Below, in pieces: positions 17,921-27,500 of a stretch of DNA of 46,676 nucleotides. Origin of the DNA: Acidobacteriota bacterium (lineage in GTDB: Bacteria > Acidobacteriota > Vicinamibacteria > Vicinamibacterales > SCN-69-37); the NCBI GenBank assembly GCA_947467605.1, contig CANIII010000030.1, forward strand, positions 1-46,676, given 5' to 3'. The position numbers were made by a program, and so were the translations under genes. Positions within the stretch are counted from its first letter, which is position 1; the number at the start of each line of letters is the position of its first letter. The notes beneath the pieces were generated by a model. The model had not been told where the DNA came from and did no database searches. It saw only the letters and a list, made by a program, of their open reading frames with translations.

Positions 17921-18105
17921 GTACGGTGCAGTCGGCAGGACTCGCGTGTAAGATCCGTGGTCCATGTCCAAGATTGCCGTCGTCCCCGAACAGACCTCCC
18001 GACGCCTCGCGATCCTCGCCGTCAAGATGCGTCGCGCCGTCAGGTGTGTGGCGGCCAACGCGCGCGCGAAACGTCTCGCCCAGCGCAGGCCGTAGCCCGA
18101 GTTCG

Positions 18106-18840
18106 CTACCGGAACACGTCGGCATGACCGACACACGCACGTTTCGAGAGCGCGGCCGTGAGGACGCGCTCGATCGAGCGCACGGTCTGGGGATGGTCCA
18201 TGTCGTGCGGATGCAGCGCGATCCGAATGGCCGGTACACCGCGCCACAAATGAAGTAATGCGGGACAGACCGCGCGAGACCCGACACGCCGCCACGTCGT
18301 TCGCGTGGCCCAGGTAATCACAGGGCACCACTGCGCGCGACCACTCCGTGCGTCGAACACGCTGAGATGATCTTCGGTGTAGCGGAGTCCTGCATCGACT
18401 AGCGCGGGGAGCAACTCATCGTTGAACAGCCAGGCCGGCGCCACAAACGCAGACGTCTCCAGACCCACGGCGGCCATCTCGGCGAGCCCCCAGGTCAGCC
18501 GCCTGTGTTGCTCGGCGGACGACAGCGACAGGAACTCGCCTTCTCCGGCGGTCAGCCAGGCACGTTTGAAACTGCTCAAGGGATCACGACCGGTCTGGCG
18601 CTGCGTGGGATCGTCGAGGTGATCGCGCCCGTGCAGTACCCAATCTATTGCGAACGGTCGCGGTCGCAGGCACCAGTCGTGAAACGCGGTGTCATCGCCA
18701 ATCGGGCGTCGTCGATGAAAATCGGGCACGACGAGGTAAGCGACTCGCGTGACGCCGGCCCGAGCCAGCACCGCTTCCGCCCGATCGAGGCGCTCGGTGT
18801 GCGCGGGCGTTACGTCGTGGAGGGAGACAAGGACCTGCAA
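18106..18840 (-). CDS. DUF2334/polysaccharide deacetylase-like protein
   Basis: A 244-residue protein with the NodB-type polysaccharide deacetylase fold in its DUF2334-like variant. The catalytic and metal-site segments are visible in order: SLHDVTPAH near residue 6 (metal Asp and base region), DWVLHGRDHLDD near 67-78 (His ligands), FVAPAWLFN near 132 and IRIALHPHDMDH near 205. The family removes N-acetyl groups from sugars. The start is a TTG at 18840 that overlaps the end of the glycosyltransferase gene by 31 bp; no ATG or GTG is available in frame. As the last gene of the btaAB operon it may deacetylate a sugar added by the operon's glycosyltransferases, which is inference. Confidence 0.78.
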   Translation of the reverse strand: MQVLVSLHDVTPAHTERLDRAEAVLARAGVTRVAYLVVPDFHRRRPIGDDTAFHDWCLRPRPFAIDWVLHGRDHLDDPTQRQTGRDPLSSFKRAWLTAGEGEFLSLSSAEQHRRLTWGLAEMAAVGLETSAFVAPAWLFNDELLPALVDAGLRYTEDHLSVFDARSGRAQWCPVITWATRTTWRRVGSRAVCPALLHLWRGVPAIRIALHPHDMDHPQTVRSIERVLTAALSKRACVGHADVFR

Positions 18841-19964
18841 TAGACCTCGATCTGGCGCGCGATGACATCGGGCCAGGTGCCGTAGCGGTCGGCCACGGCG
18901 AGCGACGCGCGCGACTCCTCAAGCGCATCCGCTTCGCTCGCGCGCCGCGCGGCGTCGACAAAGGCGGAGACGTCGTTGCGATGAAACAGGTGAGGCGCGG
19001 TGTGCGTGTTCAGCATCTCGGCCGCACCACCCGCATCCGGTGCCACGAGAGACAGCCCCGACGCCAACCCTTCGAGTGCGGCCAGCCCAAACGTCTCGTG
19101 CGGCCCCGGGGCCAATAGCACGTCGTGGTCGGCGAAGATCCGGGCCAGTTCGTGACGCGACGACACGTAGCCGGCCAGGCGTATCGACGATGACGCGAGG
19201 GCGCGCACCCGTCCCTCGGCGGGCCCGCTGCCCACAATCGTCAACGTCGCCTGCGGCAGTTGCAGCAGTGCCGGGATGGCGTCGATCAGCAGATCGATGG
19301 CCTTGTCACCCTGCAGTCGGCCCACGTAGAGAAACCGCGTTCTCGGCTGCCGACGCACGCGGGCTCGACCCACATCAAAGAAGATCGGATCGACGCCGAA
19401 CGGCACCCGCAGCATCCGCGCGACGCCGCGCGACTGCAGCGACTGCTCCACCCACGCCGAGCTCGCCAATGTCAGGTCGTAGCACTGCTGCAGTTTCGTC
19501 AGTGGCCGTTCCACCCAGCCACCGACCTGCTGTCGCAGTCGGCCGAATACGCCGTGCCGTCGCTCATCCGGCGCGAGGTACGTCGAAATCGGATCGCTGT
19601 GGTAAAAGGACGATGTGAACGAGGTGTAGCCGCGTCGGCGGAACCAGAGCCCGAGAGGACCGCTGATCCAGGGATCGCCGGCCTCAATCACATCGGGGCG
19701 CAACTCTTCGACAAACGCACGGATGCCCGCAAAGTCGAGCGGCAGTCGGTAGCCGGCGCCGACGGGCGCGCCGTAAAACGAGACGACCGTCGCCATGGGC
19801 GCACGCTGATCGATGGCGAAGTGCGGCCCGGGCACAATCAGCACGTAGCGATGCGTGTGCTGCGCGGCAAACCAGTTGAGTTTGGCCTCGTGATACGTGC
19901 GAATGCCGCCGCCCGTCGGGGCGTAGAACGGCGACAGATCACAGAAGGTCAAGCCGCGTGTCAT
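18810..19964 (-). CDS. GT4-family glycosyltransferase (second in operon)
   Basis: A 384-residue GT-B glycosyltransferase of family 4. The N-terminal acceptor half starts LTFCDLSPFYAPTGGGIRTYHEAK, with the Gly-rich GGGIRTY loop, and the nucleotide-sugar-binding half has FLYVGRLQGDKAIDLLIDA near 212 and the E-x7-E segment ETFGLAALEGLASGLSLV near 290. Such enzymes use NDP-sugars and keep the anomeric configuration, acting at the cytoplasmic face of the membrane. It begins 31 bp after btaB and overlaps the deacetylase gene, so it belongs to the btaAB operon. A lipid or lipid-linked acceptor is likely from context; the sugar cannot be read from the sequence. Confidence 0.88.
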   Translation of the reverse strand: MTRGLTFCDLSPFYAPTGGGIRTYHEAKLNWFAAQHTHRYVLIVPGPHFAIDQRAPMATVVSFYGAPVGAGYRLPLDFAGIRAFVEELRPDVIEAGDPWISGPLGLWFRRRGYTSFTSSFYHSDPISTYLAPDERRHGVFGRLRQQVGGWVERPLTKLQQCYDLTLASSAWVEQSLQSRGVARMLRVPFGVDPIFFDVGRARVRRQPRTRFLYVGRLQGDKAIDLLIDAIPALLQLPQATLTIVGSGPAEGRVRALASSSIRLAGYVSSRHELARIFADHDVLLAPGPHETFGLAALEGLASGLSLVAPDAGGAAEMLNTHTAPHLFHRNDVSAFVDAARRASEADALEESRASLAVADRYGTWPDVIARQIEVYCRSLSPSTT

Positions 19965-19995
19965 GCAGGCACGAGCGTGGTGGAGGCTCGGCGCG

Positions 19996-20694
19996 TCACG
20001 GACGTTTCCTTCCGATCACGGTGTAGTACGGCACTGAGGCCCCGGCCAGATACGGCATCACGGCGCGTCCTTCCAACTGGGAGATCACGTCGAGGCGGGC
20101 GCGCAGGTACGGCACCTGCTCGGCAGACAAATGGACACCGTCGTGCGCAAACCAGCGGGGCCACACGACGCGTGTCAGCAAGGAATGGTGTCGCGCGACG
20201 AAAAAATCTACGACGCCGAGTACACCGCCAGGCCGAAGCATGCGAAGGGCGTTGTCGACCGCGACCCGCCAGTTCGGAATCATCGTCAGCGCATACGCAA
20301 AGTACACGGCGTCGACCGGCGCGGCGGGTTGCCATCGGGTCGCATCCGCCAACACGCACGTCACATTGGCCCGGCCGCCCATACGATCACTGGCCAGGCG
20401 GATCAGCGGCCCACAGAGATCGATCGCATAGACATGACCGAAGCGCGCAAGCCGTTCACCGAAGAACTCGAGATTGCGGCCAGTGCCGGCGCCCAATTCG
20501 ACCACGCGTGCGCCCTCAGCGACGGGCAACCGATCGATCAGTTCGTGCCGACCCTGGAGCAGGCGTTCACGAAATCGATCGTAGTCTGCGGCCTGAGGAC
20601 CGTAGAACCGCTCCAGACGATCGGCGTGCGACCCCGTACGGCCCGTGCCGCGAGCCAGCGCCATCAATACGCGCGCGTCAGCAAGAAGCGACAT
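19996..20694 (-). CDS. btaB: BtaB-like SAM-dependent N-methyltransferase (betaine lipid synthesis)
   Basis: A 232-residue class I methyltransferase. The ATG at 20694 is chosen because it lies two bases after the btaA stop, giving MSLLADARVLMALARG. The fold is clear: DYDRFRERLLQGRHELID before motif I VVELGAGTGRNLEFFG (about 64-80), then VYAIDLCGPLI, and FAYALTMIPNWRVAVDNALRML as the motif II/III region. Next to btaA this strongly indicates BtaB, which adds three methyl groups to diacylglyceryl-homoserine to give the betaine lipid DGTS. The length fits bacterial BtaB. It acts at the inner membrane with SAM as donor. Confidence 0.88.
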   Translation of the reverse strand: MSLLADARVLMALARGTGRTGSHADRLERFYGPQAADYDRFRERLLQGRHELIDRLPVAEGARVVELGAGTGRNLEFFGERLARFGHVYAIDLCGPLIRLASDRMGGRANVTCVLADATRWQPAAPVDAVYFAYALTMIPNWRVAVDNALRMLRPGGVLGVVDFFVARHHSLLTRVVWPRWFAHDGVHLSAEQVPYLRARLDVISQLEGRAVMPYLAGASVPYYTVIGRKRP

Positions 20695-20696
20695 GG

Positions 20697-21908
20697 TCAA
20701 GCCGTCTCCAGATCGCCGATGTGAAAGCCGGCGTAGGTATGCACGCGGTCGTCTCGCGTCAGCTCGCGACCGAGCGACGGATGAAAACGCACCGCGTGGC
20801 GCAGACGCTCCGTGACACCACGGCGCCGGATCTGCAGCGCGTCGAGATAGGCAGGATGCGCGTTGGCACTGCGAAAGATCACACGCGCGCGCGCCGATGA
20901 CCGGTCGATGATGGCCTGCCACTCTTCCGCGAGTGCATCGGGACGGTAGCTGGCCATCCAGTCCATGTGGTCGAGGAGCACGTACTTTGAAAACCGGTGC
21001 TCCGTTCGCTGCAAGACGTCGGTGACGGTCGCGGTCACGGGTTCGATACGGTGCACGAGTCCGGCCTTGAGCGCCGCGAAGTTGGCGCGTCTGAGGTACT
21101 CCGGGCAGCACGCGGCGGTATACGACCCCCGCAGATACAGGGACCAGAAATAGTTGGACGCGATCGGGAGTTCACGGAAGACGTACTCAATCGACTCGCG
21201 GATGAAGCCGGGCACGCCGTAGGGATGCTGGCGCTGCACCTCCCGGCGTTGCGGGTGCGGAACGCCGAGCAGACTCATCGTGATCTGGCGCCCCAGCAAC
21301 CAGCGCATTCCCGGTCCCCAGAGCGTGGGGGCAATGTCGCGATCGTAGATCTCGCGCTGGTCCGGAACGGATGTGGCGTCCAGTATCCGCTCCACCGCGC
21401 CTCGCAGTTGAGGCCGACAGCGCAAGTACGTCCGAAACCCGCGGGCCACGATCCCCGACAATCCGTAGAAGTACAGCGAGTCTTCGTGCGAACGCTGCCC
21501 AAACCAGTGGAGCCGATGATCCCAGAACTGCTGCGCAAACCGCGACAACCTCGGCCGGAGCGCACCGTGATACACCTCCTCGATGCGATCGTGCTGTCCT
21601 CTGCCGAAGAGCGCGAAGAAGTCGCCAAACTCAAGCGCCACGATGCCCGCGATCTTCAGTTCCAGCAGCGCGGTCTGGCGTGGATTCGCATCCACGGCGA
21701 TGATTCGGGCCGGCGCACACAACGCGTAGTCGAGGATGTTGCAACCGGCACTCGTGATGACGAGCAGTGTGTCGTGGGCCTGGATGTCGAGTGCACGACG
21801 ATCGACCGCCGGATCCTCCCAGCAGGTGTTGTAGACCAGCGAACGGCTGTAGACCGCGTCGAACACGCGCTGGTCAATGCGGTCGGCCAGCGTGGGTGTG
21901 CGCGTCAC
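20697..21908 (-). CDS. btaA: BtaA: SAM:diacylglycerol 3-amino-3-carboxypropyltransferase
   Basis: A 403-residue DUF3419 protein. BtaA moves the 3-amino-3-carboxypropyl group of SAM to diacylglycerol, the first step of DGTS synthesis. The signature LVYNTCWEDPAVDRRAL is at residues 24-40, followed by a Rossmann-type segment DTLLVITSAGCNILDYAL (45-62) and AVDANPRQTALLELK. Later landmarks are LYFYGLSGIVARGF and KYVLLDHMDWM. The start overlaps the stop of the upstream membrane-protein gene by ATGA, and btaB follows after 2 bp, so coupling is tight. In other bacteria btaAB are induced by phosphate starvation, in keeping with the pst/pho genes in this window. Confidence 0.95.
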   Translation of the reverse strand: MTRTPTLADRIDQRVFDAVYSRSLVYNTCWEDPAVDRRALDIQAHDTLLVITSAGCNILDYALCAPARIIAVDANPRQTALLELKIAGIVALEFGDFFALFGRGQHDRIEEVYHGALRPRLSRFAQQFWDHRLHWFGQRSHEDSLYFYGLSGIVARGFRTYLRCRPQLRGAVERILDATSVPDQREIYDRDIAPTLWGPGMRWLLGRQITMSLLGVPHPQRREVQRQHPYGVPGFIRESIEYVFRELPIASNYFWSLYLRGSYTAACCPEYLRRANFAALKAGLVHRIEPVTATVTDVLQRTEHRFSKYVLLDHMDWMASYRPDALAEEWQAIIDRSSARARVIFRSANAHPAYLDALQIRRRGVTERLRHAVRFHPSLGRELTRDDRVHTYAGFHIGDLETA

Positions 21909-22378
21909 AGCGATCGGCCAGGCAGGGTCAACACCGCGCTCACAAACGCCCCCACGACCTGTGGCAGTGCGCGCACGTCATCACCGAGCGAGTGACCTCC
22001 GCGTCCGGCAATCAGCCAGCCGCGACGCATGGCGAAGAGATTGAATGCGGTCGTCACGACGCTGAAGCCCATCGACGCCAACAGACTGGGCACGAGATTC
22101 GGAGTGCCGGCCCGGATGTGCAACATCGCCTCAACCGCGTGGGCCGCGAGGGTGGCACCGATGAGTACCGCGATGGCGGCACGCCCTCCCGGTTGCCGCT
22201 GCCCCCACCGCTCGGCCAGAGCGCCGAACCAACCGGAAATGAGCGCGCGATAGATGAACTCCAGCTGCATCGCCGCCAGTGCGACGGCCCAGCCTCCCGA
22301 CAGATTGGCCGCGAGGAAGATGACGGATCGGGTGGCGGCGCTAAGCGCGGCCGATTTCCAGTTCCAGTACCGCGTCAT
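21905..22378 (-). CDS. Small conserved-looking membrane protein of the btaAB operon
   Basis: A 157-residue protein I cannot assign to a named family. The ATG at 22378 overlaps the stop of the upstream glycosyltransferase gene (ATGA), and the protein then begins MTRYWNWKSAALSAATRSVIF. Three to four hydrophobic segments are visible: around SVIFLAANLSGGWAVALAAM, AIAVLIGATLAAHAVEAML, LLASMGFSVVTTAFNLF, and a C-terminal VVGAFVSAVLTL. Its last codons overlap the btaA start. Its position between a glycosyltransferase and btaA suggests a role in handling or moving lipid intermediates, which is inference only. Confidence 0.65.
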   Translation of the reverse strand: MTRYWNWKSAALSAATRSVIFLAANLSGGWAVALAAMQLEFIYRALISGWFGALAERWGQRQPGGRAAIAVLIGATLAAHAVEAMLHIRAGTPNLVPSLLASMGFSVVTTAFNLFAMRRGWLIAGRGGHSLGDDVRALPQVVGAFVSAVLTLPGRSL

Positions 22379-23568
22379 AAGAGTTCGGAAGCCGGCCACG
22401 GGAGCGAGCGCACCCGATCGGCGCGAGTCACGCGCGCGGCCGATTCGCGCCAATGCTGATAGAGGGGTGCCAGCGCCTCGGACCAATCGCGCTGCTGCGC
22501 TTGCCGCCGCGCTTCGATGGCGCACTGTCGACGCAGAGAGGCATCCTCCAGCAGACGCGAGACGTGATGTGCGAACTGGCGGACCTGGCCATCGATGCAC
22601 ACAAAACCGCTGACGCCGTCCACAATGGCGCCACGCGGCCCACCCTCTGAACTGACGACGGCCGGAAGACCGCTCGCCTGCGCTTCGAGGACCACATTGC
22701 CAAACGTATCCGTGTCGCTCGGAAAGACGAACACATCGGCAGACGCCATCAGGCTGCCCATCTCGTCATGAGCCACCGCGCCGCAGAAATGCGCGTGCGG
22801 CAGGCGCAACCGCAGCTCGCTGCGCATTGGCCCATCGCCCGCGATCACGAGTCGGTAGCGCACGTCGCGCACACCGAGCGCGGCGACCAGCTCGACGAGA
22901 CGATCGAGTCGCTTCTCGCGCGACAGCCGACCCGCGTAGAGCAGCACCGGCACGTCGTCACTCACGCCCCAGGAGGCACGGCGCGAGCGGGATCGTCGTG
23001 CGGGCGAGAACTGTTCGGCGTCGACACCACGGGTCCAGACGGCCAGTTGTTGTGGCGCGTAGCCCTGATCGATCAGGTCCATGCGCGTCTCGTGCGATGG
23101 GACGAGCACGCGATCGCACGCCCGATAGAGCCAGCGCATGTAGTCGTCGAGTCCTCGGCCCACGACACGCCCGAGCGCGCCGCCGCGGCCGAGCGCGCGC
23201 GCGTAGTCGCCGAGGTTGGTGTGGAAGCTGCCGATCATCGGTCGGCGGTGCCGACGCGCGAGATATCGAGCCGCGAGGCCGACGGGGCCCGGCGTCGTGA
23301 TGTGCGCGACATCGGCACCATCGCGCCAGAAGGCGCGGCTGAGGGCGCCGAGCCGCGGCCAATGGATCCGCATCTCTGGATAGCGCGGGAGGCCGACGCC
23401 GACTGAGCGGTGTGCGCGATACTCGCGGGTCGTCACTTCGCGGTCCGACATGGTGTACAACCGCGCGACCACATCCGGCGGCGCGCACCTGAGCACGGCT
23501 TTGAGCGTGGTCGTCACGCCATTGACCTTCTCGAAGTCGTTGTCGGTGAAGATCGCGACGCGCGTCAT
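22375..23568 (-). CDS. GT4-family glycosyltransferase (MgtA/SqdX-like)
   Basis: A 397-residue GT-B glycosyltransferase of family 4. It begins VAIFTDNDFEKVNGVTTTL, the start typical of the MgtA/PimB/SqdX branch, whose members glycosylate lipids such as diacylglycerol or phosphatidylinositol. HITTPGPVGLAARYLARRH and PMIGSFHTNLGDYA follow, then LLYAGRLSREKRLDRLVELV near 209 and the nucleotide-sugar motif FPSDTDTFGNVVLEAQASGLP near 285. The start overlaps the PHP gene stop by ATGA. Given btaA downstream, a glycolipid made during phosphate limitation is the most likely product. The sugar is not known. Confidence 0.88.
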   Translation of the reverse strand: MTRVAIFTDNDFEKVNGVTTTLKAVLRCAPPDVVARLYTMSDREVTTREYRAHRSVGVGLPRYPEMRIHWPRLGALSRAFWRDGADVAHITTPGPVGLAARYLARRHRRPMIGSFHTNLGDYARALGRGGALGRVVGRGLDDYMRWLYRACDRVLVPSHETRMDLIDQGYAPQQLAVWTRGVDAEQFSPARRSRSRRASWGVSDDVPVLLYAGRLSREKRLDRLVELVAALGVRDVRYRLVIAGDGPMRSELRLRLPHAHFCGAVAHDEMGSLMASADVFVFPSDTDTFGNVVLEAQASGLPAVVSSEGGPRGAIVDGVSGFVCIDGQVRQFAHHVSRLLEDASLRRQCAIEARRQAQQRDWSEALAPLYQHWRESAARVTRADRVRSLPWPASELL

Positions 23569-24470
23569 GCGAGCCCCGCCACGTTCAGCGCCGGACGACG
23601 GCCCAGCTCGAAGAGCAACGCGCGGTTGAACTGCATCTCCATGCCGAAGTGCGCGGCGGCCGCAGCGAATGCGAGCGTCAGCATCGGTGACGCCGCGAGC
23701 AGCACCGCCATGCGGGCCTGCGGACGCCAGTTGAGTGGGTCGCTCGCCACATGTGTGGCGTGTTCCAGATACAGGCCGGCGTAGGACCGGACGATGTCCT
23801 CAGCCATCGTGAAGAAGTGGCCGTGACGCCCTCCGGGGGTCACGCGTCGGGCGCGCAGCTCGTCCATGAATTCGTCGCGGGTGCGCGCACTGCGCGACTC
23901 GACCCACGTCTGCCCGATACCGCGGCTGGTATGCGCGTCGCTGCCGGCCATGCGCGCCTTGCCGTTGGCCAACGCGAGCCGGTAGGCCGTGCGGTTCTGG
24001 CTCCGCAGCCGCGATCCGTTGATCACCTCGAGACCGTCGATCCACGGCATGAGCGCGGCCACGTGCTCGGCGCGAATCCACCGATTGACGCGTGATGCGA
24101 CGTGGTTCAACGAGACGAAGAGGCGCTCGTGCCTGAGATAGGGCAGGAGCTCGCGGATGTCGTGGCGCAGGCGGTTGATTTCGGCGAACTGACGTTCGTT
24201 CAGGCCCAACACTCCCAGGTGCACCTGCACGCCGTCATCAACGAACGTGCCCGTCACTTCGCAGCCAATGATCACGTCGGGGAGATGGGCAATCGTCAGC
24301 GCGCCCTCGATCGCGTCGTGGTCGGTGATGGTCACCAGATCCATCCCGCGAGACTTCGCCAGCCGGTAGACGCGTTCTGGCGTGCTGTAGGACTCGCGGA
24401 GAAAGCCCTTCAGACCGCGAATCGTGGAGTGGCCGGAATAACAGGAGTGAACGTGGGTATCGAGCCGCAT
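23565..24470 (-). CDS. PHP-domain metal-dependent phosphoesterase-like protein
   Basis: A 301-residue protein with a PHP domain. Metal ligands fit DTHVHSC (His6, His8), TITDHDA (Asp50, His51), the Glu in IIGCEVTG (residue 71), the His in VSLNHVAS and the SDAHTS motif near residue 195. PHP proteins hydrolyse phosphoesters with three metal ions; the substrate here is unknown. The C-terminal segment (QARMAVLLAASPMLTLAFAAAAAHFG) is hydrophobic and could anchor it to the membrane. It is the first gene of the seven-gene btaAB operon. An SD (GGAGG) lies 6 bases before the ATG, inside a hairpin. A role in phospholipid turnover or sugar-phosphate release is inference. Confidence 0.85.
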   Translation of the reverse strand: MRLDTHVHSCYSGHSTIRGLKGFLRESYSTPERVYRLAKSRGMDLVTITDHDAIEGALTIAHLPDVIIGCEVTGTFVDDGVQVHLGVLGLNERQFAEINRLRHDIRELLPYLRHERLFVSLNHVASRVNRWIRAEHVAALMPWIDGLEVINGSRLRSQNRTAYRLALANGKARMAGSDAHTSRGIGQTWVESRSARTRDEFMDELRARRVTPGGRHGHFFTMAEDIVRSYAGLYLEHATHVASDPLNWRPQARMAVLLAASPMLTLAFAAAAAHFGMEMQFNRALLFELGRRPALNVAGLA

Positions 24471-24476
24471 CGCGAA

Positions 24477-24500
24477 CCTCCGATGTAGTCAGCATCGGAG
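24477..24500 (-). promoter_or_regulatory. SD-sequestering hairpin in the leader of the btaAB operon
   Basis: On the minus strand CTCCGATG (24500-24493) and CATCGGAG (24485-24478) form a perfect 8-bp stem with a 7-base loop. The second arm contains four of the five bases of the ribosome binding site GGAGG (24481-24477), which sits 6 bases before the PHP start codon. The fold would hide the SD. As a DNA palindrome it could also be an operator. Confidence 0.5.
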
Positions 24501-24564
24501 ATCCACGTGACGAGCGCGTGCCGGCTCGTCGATTGCGGGGTAAAAGTGTCGTTGCGTCCGTGTT

Positions 24565-27500
24565 TCAGAACGTGATGCGCGCGCCCAATTGCCATTGGCG
24601 CGGATCCGCCTGGCTGAGCAACTGTCCGAACGTGGCGCTGTTCAGGATGCGGCCCACTAGCGTGTAGTTCCGTCGATTCAACAGATTGAACGCTTCAGCA
24701 CGAAACTCAAGGCGGCCATTCTGACCGATGCGGAACCCGCGCGCGATGGCCATGTCGATGTCGACGTAGCCGGGCCCGACGAGGCTGTTGCGTCCCAAGT
24801 TGCCGAAGGTGCCCGTGGCTGGCGTTGAGAATGCGGCCGGATTCAGATACTTGGCGTTGGCCCATTCACTCTTGGGCAGATACGGGTCGATGCCGGGAAC
24901 CACGTTAGGACGCACAAAAATGCCACCGGTGCCGCCGCCGACGCCGGCCGTGTCGCCCTGAATGTTGACGGTGAACGGAAAGCCGCTCTGCATGGTGAGA
25001 ATGCCCGCGACCTGAAATCCGCCGAGCACGGACGCCCAGAGTCCCTCGGTCGCAAAACGCTGTCCCTTCCCGAACGGCAACGAGAGCGTCATGCTGGTAA
25101 CCCAGCGGTGGCGCGCGTCGTAGTACGCGGGACCCCACTCGGCTTCGAGGTCGAACGAATTCTGCGGCGGCGAGTTCTCGGAGCCGTTCACACCGCCGGC
25201 GTTGCGATACTGCGGCGCATTGCTGCGCGCGCGAGACAACGTGTAGGCACTCAGCGCCGAAAAGCCGTGGGAGAATCGCTTTTCAAGACGCACCTCGAGG
25301 GCGTTGTAGTCCGACTTGGCGGAGTGGGGGAAGTAGTTGATCTGCCCAACGGACACCCGCGACCCCTGCACAGTGATGTAGTCCGGGAAGGTCGTGTTCG
25401 GCGCGAACAACAACGCCGCATACGGCCGGCGTGGATCCACCGCGCCGAGGCCCGGCTGCGCGTTGTTCGGCTGCACGTTCTGCTCGAGATACTTTGCGAA
25501 CGTGCCGACATAGCTGACATCAGCCACCCAGTCCCGGCCAAGCTCGCGCTGAATGCCGAACGTCGTCTGCGTCGCCTGACTGGTCTTCTGGTTGATGTCG
25601 ATGCCTGCCTGCTGCACCTGCACCGGCCCGAGCGTCGCCGCGCCAAAGATGTCGTATCCCGGACCGCGGCTCGGCACGAACGCGTTCAGGGTGATCGCCT
25701 GCGCGATGTTCCCGGGAATGCCCGCGGCGAGTCTGAAGAGTGGATTGCCGTCCTGAGGCGAATAGTAGATGCCCGCGCCGCCGCGAATCACGGTCCGTTC
25801 AGTGGCGTGCCACGCAAAACCAAATCGTGGCGCCACATTGTTGGTGTCGGTGTAGGCGCACCCCTTCGGCGTGCCGTTCTGCCCGCAGACGAACACGGTC
25901 GGTGTGTAGAACGCCAGCTTGCCCTCGGCGAAGATCTGCTGCGGCGTCGGCACACCGCTGTAGTCCACTGAGGCCATCAGCCCGTTGGCGTCGTACATGG
26001 GCGGAGCGATTTCATATCGCACACCGATGTTCAGCGACAGTCGATCGGTCACACGCCAGTCGTCCTGCACGTAGGCCGCGAACGAGCGCTGACGTCCGTT
26101 GATCTTGCTTGGTCCCACCGCGCGATTGCCAATCTGCGGCAGCCCGAGCAGAAAACTCGCCAGCGCGTTCCCGGTACCGTCGTTGCTGGCGGTGCGGCTG
26201 GTGTAACCGCTGACAAACGTGAACGTGCCGAGCGTGCTCGGCACTTCTGTGCGGTTGTACTGCGTCCAGACCATTTCCGCGCCGGCCTTGAGCCCGTGCC
26301 GGCCGACCTGCCATGAGAAGTTGTCGTAGAACTGCACGGTGCGGTTCTTCACGTTGGTGATACCGCCGCCGTTAGTGCCCGTGAACGCACCCGCACCACC
26401 CATCGCGGGATACGCGCCCGCGAGAAAGCGCGGGATCGCCCCGGTGACGCCGTTCACCGTGAAGCTGAGCTCGGGGAGCCCGGACACGAGCTCGAGCTGG
26501 CTGAAGCCCAGGCGCATCTCGTTGACGGCGCGCGGTCCCACGACACGGGTCCATCCCGCGGCCACGTGCACCGGTCTGCCGTTGCTCACGTTGAGCCGGC
26601 CCGGTACGGCCTCAGGAATAATCGCGTTCTCGTCAGCGAACGACCCGCGCACAAACACGGCATTGCTCGGGCTGGCATTCACATCCAGCCGGAGCGAATA
26701 GTTGTAGTTGTCCTGCTCGGTGATCTCGCCGGTGTTCACGTAGCCGCGCGTTCCGGAGTTTGGCAGCGGCATCGCATTGATGGCCGCCAGGGCGGTCGCA
26801 TCCAGTCGACCGGCCGGAATGATGTTGCCCGGGAACTGCGCGCGGTTGGTAGTGGAGGTCGTCGGATCGTAGATGTTGGCGCCCGACTGACTGAAGTCCC
26901 CGACGCGCTCAAGCGCCGTGGGCACCGTGACGGTTGTCAAACTCGAGGCCGCCTCGCGTCGGCGCAGCTGTTCGAAGGCCCCAAAGAAGAACACACGGTT
27001 CGGCACCAGCCGGCCGCCCAACGTGCCGCCGAAGTTGTCACGCTGGAACTTCGGAAGGTCGCCGACCAGATTGAACGGCTTCGAGTCGAATCGCTTGTTG
27101 CGATCGTATTCAAACGCCGAGCCACGCCACTCTGCGCCACCGGACTTGGTGACCACGTTGATCTGGGCGCCCGCTCGGCCGTACTCGGCGGCGAATTGCG
27201 AGGTCTGCACCTGAAATTCGGAGATCGCGTCAACCGACGGCGAGTAGTTGAGCGAGTTGTAGTCGGGATCGGTGTCGATCGCGCCATCGATCAGAAACAA
27301 CGTGTTGTTGGTTCGGCCACCGCCGATGCTCAGGCCACCGGCCTGATTCAGTCGGCCGGTCGAGTTCTGTTGCACCGCGCGGCCACCGCTGTTGGTACCC
27401 GGCGCCAGAAGCGCCAGCTGAATAAACTGCCGACCATTGAGCGGCAGCGCGTGGACCTTCTCCTCGGTGATCACCGTGCCATGCGCCGCACTGTCCAGAC

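Noticed and set aside
17964..18095. A 43-codon plus-strand ORF (MSKIAVVPEQ...), Arg-rich.
   Set aside because: Short, no clear ribosome binding site, no recognisable domain; it could be real but nothing supports it.
19260..20900. A 546-codon open frame on the plus strand across btaB and the GT4 gene.
   Set aside because: It is antisense to recognisable BtaA, BtaB and GT4 genes, and its product is Arg-rich without domains.
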